From Lachnospiraceae bacterium UBA4348 (lineage in GTDB: Bacteria; Bacillota; Clostridia; Lachnospirales; Lachnospiraceae), in the NCBI GenBank assembly GCA_002394165.1, contig DGTA01000083.1:1-39921 (forward strand): a stretch of DNA of 39,921 nucleotides, given 5' to 3'. Of this stretch, positions 7,683 to 14,875 are shown piece after piece. The number at the start of each line of letters is the position of its first letter. Within the stretch, counting starts at the first letter, position 1. The position numbers and the translations under genes were made by a program. Under the pieces are notes generated by a model. That model saw only the letters and a program-made list of their open reading frames with translations. It searched no databases and had not been told where the DNA came from.

Positions 7683-8792
7683 TTAAATGCCCGGGTCGTA
7701 AGATGTTTCCAGAATGACCTTCTGTCCGGTCCTGGCCGATTCCATCACGGAGATCATGATCTCCGTCACGTGAAGCGCCAGATGAGCGTTTACCCGCGGC
7801 GTGCGTCCCTCCCGGATGGCCGCGGCCAGGTCTTTGACGCCAAGGAAGCGCACATAGGTGCCGACGTTCTGCGCCAGCTCAGGCACCGGCCAGCTTTCGC
7901 CGCCGGCCGGATCTTCTCCTCCGTAGGCCGCGGCCAGCGTCTGCTCCTTCCGGTACAGCTTCGGCGTACCTCCGTGCATGTTCGGATCGGGGACTTCCAA
8001 TGTCCCCTCCGTGCCGTACACCTCGAACATGGGCATATTGCTCTTCCATATATCAAAGCTGAAATTGGCATTGACGATCATGCCGTTTGCCATCCTGATC
8101 AGGGCGCTGTAGTGGGTCGGGACTTCCACGGGAAAGACGGATCCGAAGCGTTCGGGCGTATAAATGGTACGCTCTTCAAATCCTTTTCCCCCTAAAGCAA
8201 AGACACTTTCGGCCGGGCCGAACATCGTCACGAGGGCGCTGAAATAATAACCGCCCATGTCGTAGACCGGTCCGCCGCCTTCACGATAGAAATTCTCGGG
8301 CTTCGGATGCCACGTCTCCACGCCGCTGCTCATCATATTCATGCAGACATAGAGCGGGCGGCCGATGCGCCCATCGTCGATCAGTTTTTTACAGGTGGTC
8401 AGGGAGCTTCCCAGAAAGCTGTCAGGAGCGCAGCCGATGACCAGTCCTTTTTCCTCCGCCAGCGCGATCGTTGCCCTGGCATCCTCCATTGTCAGCGCGA
8501 AAGGCTTTTCACAGAAGAGGTGCTTGCCGGCTTCGAGGATCTGGCGGTTGACCTTCGTGTGCAGCGCAGGCGGTGTCAGGTTGACGGCGATCTCGATCTC
8601 CGGGTCGGCCAGAAGCTCCTGCGGCGAGCAGGCAGCAGGGATATCAAAGGCCTCCTTCTGCCTCATGGCCGCCTCAGGCAGCGCATCCGCCACCGCTTTG
8701 ACGGTAAGCTCCGGGCAGAGCCTTTTTATGTCGCGCAGATAAGTATTGCTGATGACACCGCACCCGATGACGCCGATTACCGTTTTTTTCAT
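7683..8792 (-). CDS. Gfo/Idh/MocA family NAD(P)-dependent sugar oxidoreductase
   Basis: 369 aa. The N-terminal Rossmann fold begins with GVIGCGVISNTY. The family's EKP motif is in LFCEKPFALT, whose Lys is catalytic. The C-terminal alpha/beta domain contains GGGPVYDMGGYYFSAL, the usual substrate-site segment. Enzymes of this family oxidise or reduce sugars, inositols or 3-position hydroxyls of glycosides. ATG 8792 was chosen because AGAGGAG lies 5 nt upstream and the Rossmann strand starts right after it; a longer reading adds 21 residues overlapping the permease gene with no signal. Substrate is not predictable from sequence alone. Confidence 0.88.
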   Translation of the reverse strand: MKKTVIGVIGCGVISNTYLRDIKRLCPELTVKAVADALPEAAMRQKEAFDIPAACSPQELLADPEIEIAVNLTPPALHTKVNRQILEAGKHLFCEKPFALTMEDARATIALAEEKGLVIGCAPDSFLGSSLTTCKKLIDDGRIGRPLYVCMNMMSSGVETWHPKPENFYREGGGPVYDMGGYYFSALVTMFGPAESVFALGGKGFEERTIYTPERFGSVFPVEVPTHYSALIRMANGMIVNANFSFDIWKSNMPMFEVYGTEGTLEVPDPNMHGGTPKLYRKEQTLAAAYGGEDPAGGESWPVPELAQNVGTYVRFLGVKDLAAAIREGRTPRVNAHLALHVTEIMISVMESARTGQKVILETSYDPGI

Positions 8793-8808
8793 GTTTTCTC
8801 CTCTCTGA

Positions 8809-9729
8809 TCAGCCCATTTCCGTCTCGCCGAAGCGGAAGACCTTGAACATGACAATGATAATGATCATGGCGACCAGAAGCATGATCCAGGCCTGGGCGG
8901 AAGCATATCCCATCTTGAAGAATGAGAACGCGTTCTGGTACAGGTACAGGGAATAGAACATGGTCGCATTGCTCGGTCCGCCTTCTGTCATTATGTAGGG
9001 CTCCGTGAACCACTGGAACACGCCGATGATCAGTGTGACCATGTTATAGAGGATCGTCGGCCTCAGCAGCGGGACCGAGATATGGATCGACTGTTGAAGG
9101 AAATTGGCACCGTCCACCTCGGCCGCGTCATACAGCGCGGGGGAGATATCCTGCAGGCCGGCCAGGTAGATGATGATGGCATTTCCGCAGGTCCATATCA
9201 TCATCAGGATGAAGGCCGGTTTTGCCCAGGTGGGGGATGACAGCCAGCCGGGTCCTTTGATCCCTATATATCCCAGAAACGTATTTACCAGGCCGGATTC
9301 GGGCTGCATGACCCAGATCCAGAGCAGGCACCCGACAACGGTGGGAACCAGGGTGGGGATGAAGAAGATGACTCTCATCCAGCTGGTGCCCCGCAGTTTT
9401 TTGTTGTTGAGCATGATGGACATTGCGATGGCCGTTAATGTTGTGACCGGCACACCGATCAGGATCATGTAGGCGGTATTTTTGCAGGCCTGGATAAATA
9501 TTCTGTCCTTGAACAGGTTGCGGTAGTTGTCGAGCCCGATAAATTTCGGGGCACCGACTACCTTATAGTTGCATAACGAATAATAAAGCGAACTTCCGAT
9601 CGGATAGAGGGTGAAGACCAGAAAACCGATGATCCACGGCAGGACGAACAGCAGTCCGGTGCGGGCTTCGTTCCTTCTCATCCTCGACCCGGTGTATTCA
9701 CTCAGGAACCCTTTCTTTTTCTTTTCCAT
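8809..9729 (-). CDS. ABC sugar transporter permease, MalF/UgpA type (CUT1)
   Basis: 306 aa with about six membrane helices. The N-terminus (LLFVLPWIIGFLVFTLYPI) and the EAA loop (YDAAEVDGANFLQQSIHISV), which contacts the ATPase, are typical of UgpA/MalF-type permeases. The start MEKKKKG at 9729 follows AAGGAGG with 5 nt spacing. It lies downstream of its MalG-type partner, the reverse of the common binding protein-F-G order. No ATPase gene is present in the operon, so it probably uses a shared MsmK/UgpC-type ATPase encoded elsewhere. Confidence 0.9.
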   Translation of the reverse strand: MEKKKKGFLSEYTGSRMRRNEARTGLLFVLPWIIGFLVFTLYPIGSSLYYSLCNYKVVGAPKFIGLDNYRNLFKDRIFIQACKNTAYMILIGVPVTTLTAIAMSIMLNNKKLRGTSWMRVIFFIPTLVPTVVGCLLWIWVMQPESGLVNTFLGYIGIKGPGWLSSPTWAKPAFILMMIWTCGNAIIIYLAGLQDISPALYDAAEVDGANFLQQSIHISVPLLRPTILYNMVTLIIGVFQWFTEPYIMTEGGPSNATMFYSLYLYQNAFSFFKMGYASAQAWIMLLVAMIIIIVMFKVFRFGETEMG

Positions 9730-9761
9730 GATAACCTCCTTGCCGGCTGAGTTCAAACGGA

Positions 9762-10613
9762 TCATCCTTTAATGCCGCTCATGGTGATGCCCTGGATGAA
9801 GTACTTCTGCAGAACGAAGAAGAGGATCAGGACAGGAAGGACCATGACAACGCCCAGCGCCAGGAGAAGCTCCCAGTTCGGGTTTAAGTTGGAACGCAGC
9901 ATGGAGGCAGCCAGCGAGAGCGTATAGAGCTTATCGCTTCCGAGAAAGACCAGGGGACCGAGGAAATCCTTCCAGGAATTCATGAAGGACATGATGGCGA
10001 CCGTGGCCAGCACCGGTTTGGAGATCGGCATGATCAGCTGCCAGAAAATGCGAAACTCGTTGGCGCCGTCGATCCGGGCCGATTCGGTGATCTCTCTGGG
10101 GATGCCTACCAGGAACTGACGCATCAGGAAAATGAAGAACGCGTTCCCGAAGAAGCCCGGCACGATCAGAGGAAGGAAGGTGCCGACCCATTTAACCTTG
10201 GTATACATGATATACAGTGGGATCAGAGTGACCTGGTAGGGGAGGATCATGGTCGCGATGACGATCATGAACACTTTGTCCCGTCCGGGCCAGCGCAGCC
10301 TTGCAAAACCGTAGCCGATCAGCGAGTTGGAGATCAGGGCTCCGATCATGTTGAAGACAACGATGATCAGCGTGTTTTTCAGGTAACGGAAAAACGGTAT
10401 TTTCGTAAATACCTGTTTGTAGTTGTCAAATGTGAATTTGCTCGGCAGCCAGCGGAACGGCACGTGGAACAGATCGCTGGAAGTCTTGAACGAGCCGGTC
10501 AGCAGAAAGAAGAACGGCAGGATAAACGCCATCGCAAACGCAAACAGGACCAGATAAAGAAGTCCCAGTTTGAGTGCCGTGCGGATCTGATAACCGGAAA
10601 TCTTCCCTTTCAT
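9762..10613 (-). CDS. ABC sugar transporter permease, MalG/UgpE type (CUT1)
   Basis: 283 aa with six predicted helices. FILPFFFLLTGSFKTSSDL is the standard MalG-type N-terminus, and the EAA loop reads ESARIDGANEFRIFWQLIMP. The C-terminus ends YFIQGITMSGIKG, the usual CUT1 MalG ending. ATG 10613 follows AAGGAGG with 6 nt spacing. It pairs with the next permease to form the membrane channel for the sugar delivered by the upstream binding protein. A hairpin between the binding-protein gene and this one probably lowers permease expression relative to the binding protein. Confidence 0.92.
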   Translation of the reverse strand: MKGKISGYQIRTALKLGLLYLVLFAFAMAFILPFFFLLTGSFKTSSDLFHVPFRWLPSKFTFDNYKQVFTKIPFFRYLKNTLIIVVFNMIGALISNSLIGYGFARLRWPGRDKVFMIVIATMILPYQVTLIPLYIMYTKVKWVGTFLPLIVPGFFGNAFFIFLMRQFLVGIPREITESARIDGANEFRIFWQLIMPISKPVLATVAIMSFMNSWKDFLGPLVFLGSDKLYTLSLAASMLRSNLNPNWELLLALGVVMVLPVLILFFVLQKYFIQGITMSGIKG

Positions 10614-10643
10614 GCATTCCCTCCTTTGAGTTCATGAAACAAA

Positions 10644-10677
10644 CTGCCCCGGCTAGATACAGGTCCGGCCGGGGCAG
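10644..10677 (-). terminator. leaky terminator/attenuator between binding-protein and permease genes
   Basis: A 10-bp stem CTGCCCCGGC / GCCGGGGCAG with a 14-nt loop is followed on the minus strand by TTTGTTTC. In CUT1 operons such hairpins give excess binding protein over membrane components. The tail is short, so read-through is expected. Confidence 0.65.
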
Positions 10678-10755
10678 GCCATCACAGATGATGACCGACT
10701 TTACAAGCCTTTCGGCTCATATTGCGTTATTTTCGGATGAAACTTCCGCGGTGCA

Positions 10756-12117
10756 TCAGAGCATGGCGTTCATCTGGTCCTCAAGAGTCTTGAGCTCAGC
10801 GGCGGGATCCAGATCGGTGTTGTAGATCAGGGTCTGGCGCAGGTTCTGGAACTGAGTGGAGAGCTCTGCGGATACAGCGCACAGAGCCGGTATGCCGTTC
10901 TCGGGAGAAGCAGCGATCTCACGCTCAAGAGCGTAGATCTCATCACCGTTCTTGGTCAGGCTGACATCGTCGAATGCAGCATCGATAACGGGGATGGAGC
11001 GCCACTGTGCGAAGTTGTCCTCATTGACGGAACCCTGCTCACAGAACTTGATGTACAGGGCAGCCAGCTCGGCCTGCTCCTCGGAGGTGCCTTCCGGGAT
11101 AGCGAAGACATTGCAGCCGAAGGAGGAGCTCTTTACACGTCCGCCTTCCGGTACGGGTACCGGGCACACACGGTATTCAACATCCGGTGCATACTGACGA
11201 AGAGCCTCTGTGAACCAGTTGCCGGTGAAGGTCATGGCAACCTTGCCGGTCATGAATGCGTGATCCGGGGAGAACATTCCGCCCAGACCGGAGGTGAAGG
11301 CGTTGATCTTTTCAGGATCGTATTTCTTTGCATAGCTCTGGATCCAGGTCATGTAATTGACCATCTGGTCGGAGGTCAGATCGATGCGGCCTTCATCTGC
11401 CAGATAGGGATCCGCGCCGAAGATGAACGGAAGAACGAAGGCATCGTCGCCGGAATCAAGCCAGGGGATGAGACCGAACCTGGAATAGGATCCGTCATCT
11501 TCCTGAACAGTGAGGGCATCCGCCCAGGCATCCAGTTCTTCGACGTTTGTCGGAGGATTGTCGGGATCGAGGCCGGCTTCGGCGGCCAGGTCGGGACGAT
11601 AGTAGAGCATGATGACGTTGGTGTCCTGCGGAACCAGATAGCAGGTGCCGTCATAGTACATAACGTCCTTGCAGCCATCATAGAAATCGGAGACATCCAG
11701 CTCGATGTCTTCCAGGATGCCGTCAAGGGGAGCGAAGCAGCCCTCCGCGGCATACTGATAGGCCGAGGTGGGGTTGTCTGTGATCAGAAGGTCCGGAGCC
11801 GTGCCGCCTGCGATGGCAGACAGGAGTTTGCCGTTGTTGATGCCGGCGCCGTCCGGTACATACTGAACATCCACGCTGATGCCCAGATCCGCATAAGCTT
11901 CGTTGAAAGCGTCTACACGTTCCTGCTCCCAGGTGGCGGAGTCGCCGGTGAATGCGGACCAGTAAGTAAAGGTGCCGCTTTTTCCGATGTCGGTCACTTC
12001 CACTTCGATCTCGCGGTCTCCCATATGGACTGTCTTTGTCTCAGCCATCGCAGTAAGGCCGGTGGTCAGGAACAGTGCACAGCCGACGGCGGCTGCTGTC
12101 AGAATACGTTTCTTCAT
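10756..12117 (-). CDS. ABC transporter extracellular sugar-binding protein
   Basis: 453 aa, SBP_bac_1-type (cluster B). Seen: signal peptide MKKRILTAAAVGCALFLTTG ending TAMA, then TFTYWSAF..., GGTAPDLLITD near the hinge and a long C-lobe with TGKVAMTFTGNWF. ATG 12117 follows AAGGAGG with 8 nt spacing. It is the first gene of the uptake operon and captures the oligosaccharide or glycoside substrate. A clear lipobox is lacking: the only early Cys is in AAVGC and is followed by more hydrophobic residues, while AMA-ET looks like a signal peptidase I site. Gram-positive binding proteins are normally lipoproteins, so anchoring is uncertain. Substrate unknown. Confidence 0.88.
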   Translation of the reverse strand: MKKRILTAAAVGCALFLTTGLTAMAETKTVHMGDREIEVEVTDIGKSGTFTYWSAFTGDSATWEQERVDAFNEAYADLGISVDVQYVPDGAGINNGKLLSAIAGGTAPDLLITDNPTSAYQYAAEGCFAPLDGILEDIELDVSDFYDGCKDVMYYDGTCYLVPQDTNVIMLYYRPDLAAEAGLDPDNPPTNVEELDAWADALTVQEDDGSYSRFGLIPWLDSGDDAFVLPFIFGADPYLADEGRIDLTSDQMVNYMTWIQSYAKKYDPEKINAFTSGLGGMFSPDHAFMTGKVAMTFTGNWFTEALRQYAPDVEYRVCPVPVPEGGRVKSSSFGCNVFAIPEGTSEEQAELAALYIKFCEQGSVNEDNFAQWRSIPVIDAAFDDVSLTKNGDEIYALEREIAASPENGIPALCAVSAELSTQFQNLRQTLIYNTDLDPAAELKTLEDQMNAML

Positions 12118-12201
12118 TGCAGATCCCTCCTTGAAATAAAAACAGTGGTTCAAAAAGTTTCAATACAGTTCACACTCGTTCCGGCAGATTCACATCCGCC
12201 G

Positions 12202-12207
12202 TTTATA
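12202..12207 (-). promoter_or_regulatory. candidate -10 of the sugar operon promoter
   Basis: The minus strand has TATAAA about 85 nt upstream of the binding-protein ATG. No recognisable -35 lies 16-18 nt upstream, which fits a promoter needing an activator such as the divergent AraC protein. The rest of 12118-12472 is AT-rich divergent regulatory DNA with homopolymer A/T runs; I see no gene and no clear cre site. Confidence 0.35.
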
Positions 12208-12325
12208 TTCAAAACATACAACATCAGAGCATTTTTTTCTTTTACTATTTTGCCCCTTTTTTTACAGTTTTTTGCTTACTGTGAGTGTATTTTGTTTGTT
12301 ACTTCACAAAGTATCCGTCATAATG

Positions 12326-12354
12326 TTGCATAATTTGACGATAAATGGTATCAA
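12326..12354 (+). promoter_or_regulatory. promoter of the AraC-type regulator gene
   Basis: TTGCAT (12326-12331), a 17-nt spacer, then TATCAA (12349-12354) preceded by TGG. It lies about 120 nt upstream of the regulator's ATG at 12473. Confidence 0.4.
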
Positions 12355-12472
12355 TATAGAGAGAATCAGAGCAGACATGACGAAAAGATCAAATGAATGA
12401 TGTTTGAATCTGCTTGTCTTTTTTTGTCCTGCCTTAACAGCGAAAGGCAGGATGAACGGGAGGAACTTGACC

Positions 12473-13378
12473 ATGGATGAGATGGTGAGGGGATCAAGAG
12501 AAAAGATCAACTATTCGTTCTACTCGGATATCAGCATGACGGACGAGTCCAATACGCCCATGTCTTTTCCGGAGCACTGGCATATGAGCGCCGAGTTCAT
12601 CATGGCTGTGAAGGACGGATGCCGTTTCCGGATCAACGAGGAGGAGTATGACCTGAAGAAGGGGGAAATCCTGCTGATCTGGCCGGCTCAGCTTCACCAG
12701 ACGATCTCGGCGCCGAAGGAGGGGCACTTCATCCTCCAGTTCAGCTCGGAGCTTCTAAGCAGCAGCGATGATTTCAATTTCCGGTACCGCGGTCTTACGC
12801 AGCTGAACCTGTTCGGTGAGGAGAACCCCCAGGCGCGGGATTACCTGGCCGGCAAACTGTCGGAATGCCTGGGCCTGTATGTGAATCAGTCTCCCTTTTC
12901 GGAAACAAAGATGAGGATCCGGATCTATGAGATCCTTCTTTATCTGTGTGAGACACAGATAAAGGATACGGGAGGCGCCGCGGTGAGCGGCGGCCGCAGC
13001 CACGATACATTCATCCGGATCCAGAATGCCTGCAATTTTATCAAAAAGAACTGCAAGGAGAATATCTCCCAGAAAGACGCGGCGGATGTGTCGGGCTTCA
13101 GCCCCTTCTATTTTTCAAGGATCTTCCGGGAGTATACCCAGGAAAGCTTCAGTGAATATCTCACCCGCCAGCGTATCCAGAACGCTCTGACACTGCTCTA
13201 CCAGGAAAATATCCCCATCACCGATGTGGCGTATCTTTCCGGGTTCCAGAGCATCTCCAATTTCAGCAAGGTCTTTAGGAATGTGATGAACTGCTCACCC
13301 ATGCAGTACCGCAAGAAACACCGGGATCCCGGGCCTGAGGACGATCATGCCGGGAAGCCGGCCATCCCGGGAGAATAG
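12473..13378 (+). CDS. AraC-family transcriptional regulator of the sugar operon
   Basis: 301 aa. An N-terminal cupin sensor domain (PEHWHMSAEF, KKGEILLIWPAQLHQT) is followed by a C-terminal AraC domain with two helix-turn-helix units, ISQKDAADVSGFSPFYFSRIF and IPITDVAYLSGFQSISNFSK, then the signature ending MNCSPMQYRKKH. It is divergent from the transport/catabolic operon and presumably senses the imported sugar or a product. ATG 12473 was chosen because GGGAGG lies 9 nt upstream; the in-frame ATGs at 12404 and 12452 have no comparable site and would add a non-conserved extension. The 3' end carries about 20 low-complexity residues (PGPEDDHAGKP). Confidence 0.9.
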   Translation: MDEMVRGSREKINYSFYSDISMTDESNTPMSFPEHWHMSAEFIMAVKDGCRFRINEEEYDLKKGEILLIWPAQLHQTISAPKEGHFILQFSSELLSSSDDFNFRYRGLTQLNLFGEENPQARDYLAGKLSECLGLYVNQSPFSETKMRIRIYEILLYLCETQIKDTGGAAVSGGRSHDTFIRIQNACNFIKKNCKENISQKDAADVSGFSPFYFSRIFREYTQESFSEYLTRQRIQNALTLLYQENIPITDVAYLSGFQSISNFSKVFRNVMNCSPMQYRKKHRDPGPEDDHAGKPAIPGE

Positions 13379-13381
13379 GAA

Positions 13382-13410
13382 TTGAAATCGGGTAAGCATC
13401 ATTATAAAAT
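13382..13410 (+). promoter_or_regulatory. promoter of the purine permease gene
   Basis: TTGAAA (13382-13387), a 17-nt spacer and TAAAAT (13405-13410) lie 36 nt before the ATG at 13446, just after the AraC stop codon. I see no purine-riboswitch fold in the 67-nt gap. Confidence 0.55.
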
Positions 13411-13445
13411 AGAAGCGGCCGGATCCGGCTGGAAGGGAGATTTTT

Positions 13446-14804
13446 ATGGAACGATTATTTAAACTGAGTGAACATAAGACGGATGTCAGAACGGAGATCA
13501 TGGCAGGGGTCACCACCTTTATGACAATGGCGTACATCCTGGCCGTAAATCCGAACATCCTGAATGCGTCCGGCATGGATACCGGAGCGGTGTTTACCGC
13601 AACGGCGCTTGCTTCTTTTATCGCATGCCTGTGCATGGCTCTTTTTGCGAACCTGCCCTTTGCTCTGTCGGCAGGCATGGGACTGAACGCATACTTTGCC
13701 TACACGGTCGTATACGGGATGGGTTATTCCTGGGAAGTAGCCCTGACGGCCGTTTTCGTGGAAGGCATCATCTTCATTATCCTGTCAGTGACCAATGTCC
13801 GTGAGGCGATCTTTAATGCGATCCCCTCAACCCTGAAGATCGGCGTATCCGTCGGTATCGGCCTGTTTATCTGCTTTATCGGCCTCCAGAACGCGCACAT
13901 CTCGGTGGGCAGCGCCACGTTGGTGGGCATGTTCTCCTTCAGCCAGTCCATCAAGGGCGGAACCTTCAGCAGCGAGGGCATCACCGTCCTGCTGGCCCTG
14001 ATCGGCGTCCTGATCACCGCCTTCCTGGTGATCCACAAGATCAAGGGAAATCTTCTGATCGGCATCATCGCCACCTGGCTGCTGGGCATCATCTGCCAGG
14101 TCCTGGGACTGTATGTCCCGAACCCGGAGGCGGGCTTCTACAGCCTCATCCCAAGCGGGATCGTCGCTGCTCCGGCCTCCCTGGCTCCGACATTTATGAA
14201 GCTTGATTTTTCCGTGATCGGGACTGTGAACTTCGCGGTCGTGGTGATCGCCTTCCTGTTCGTTGATATCTTCGACACGCTCGGGACCCTGATCGGCTGC
14301 GCCGCCAAGGCGGACCTGCTCGATGAAGAGGGCAAGCTGCCCGGCATCAAGGGAGCGCTGCTGGCGGACGCTGTCGGCACCACGCTGGGTGCGTGCCTGG
14401 GCACTTCCACCATCACGACCTTCGTGGAATCGGCCTCCGGTATCACCGAGGGCGGCCGGACCGGCCTGACGACCATCACGACCGGACTGCTTTTTGCTCT
14501 GTCCCTGTTCTTCTCGCCGATCTTCCTGGCTATCCCGTCCTTCGCGACGGCTCCGGCCCTGATCGTTGTCGGATTTATGATGATGCAGCAGGTCGTCAAG
14601 ATCAACTGGGAGGATCCGCTTAAGGCGATCCCGACCTTTATTGCGATCACGGCGATGCCGTTTACCTATTCCATCTCGGAAGGTATCTGCATGGGGATCA
14701 TCTCCTATGTGGTGCTGCATGTCCTCGCAGGGCAGACGAAAAAGATCTCCCCGCTGATGTACGTGCTCTGCGTGCTTTTTATACTGAAATATATCATGCT
14801 GTAA
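13446..14804 (+). CDS. NCS2 purine (guanine/hypoxanthine/adenine) permease, AzgA type
   Basis: 452 aa with about 13 membrane helices. Typical AzgA features are present: RTEIMAGVTTFMTMAYILAVNP at the N-terminus, GMGLNAYFAYTVVYGMG, the motif LFVDIFDTLGTLIGCA, and GTSTITTFVESASGITEGGRTG, which forms the substrate site in the UraA-like fold. The protein imports purine bases with protons. The start ATG follows GGAAGGGAG with 6-7 nt spacing. It has its own promoter and terminator and is therefore monocistronic. Specificity among hypoxanthine, guanine and adenine cannot be told from sequence. Confidence 0.92.
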   Translation: MERLFKLSEHKTDVRTEIMAGVTTFMTMAYILAVNPNILNASGMDTGAVFTATALASFIACLCMALFANLPFALSAGMGLNAYFAYTVVYGMGYSWEVALTAVFVEGIIFIILSVTNVREAIFNAIPSTLKIGVSVGIGLFICFIGLQNAHISVGSATLVGMFSFSQSIKGGTFSSEGITVLLALIGVLITAFLVIHKIKGNLLIGIIATWLLGIICQVLGLYVPNPEAGFYSLIPSGIVAAPASLAPTFMKLDFSVIGTVNFAVVVIAFLFVDIFDTLGTLIGCAAKADLLDEEGKLPGIKGALLADAVGTTLGACLGTSTITTFVESASGITEGGRTGLTTITTGLLFALSLFFSPIFLAIPSFATAPALIVVGFMMMQQVVKINWEDPLKAIPTFIAITAMPFTYSISEGICMGIISYVVLHVLAGQTKKISPLMYVLCVLFILKYIML

Positions 14805-14822
14805 GTTTTCCGCATGGAAAGA

Positions 14823-14857
14823 GGGCGGTCCGGAGCATCGGGCCGCCCGTGTTTTTT
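14823..14857 (+). terminator. intrinsic terminator after the purine permease gene
   Basis: Stem GGGCGGTCC (14823-14831) / GGGCCGCCC (14840-14848) with an 8-nt loop is followed by GTGTTTTTT. Confidence 0.9.
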
Positions 14858-14875
14858 AATAAGATAGGGGACATT

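Noticed and set aside
11260..12333. Long plus-strand open frame opposite the sugar-binding protein and its promoter
   Set aside because: Antisense shadow. The minus-strand gene has a signal peptide, an AAGGAGG site and binding-protein motifs.
13379..13445. Purine riboswitch upstream of the purine permease
   Set aside because: The gap is only 67 nt, and no three-way junction or conserved TATA/loop elements are seen.
13827..14720. A 297-codon minus-strand frame opposite the purine permease
   Set aside because: Extremely rich in Asp, Gln, Arg and His, typical of the reverse reading of a hydrophobic membrane protein.
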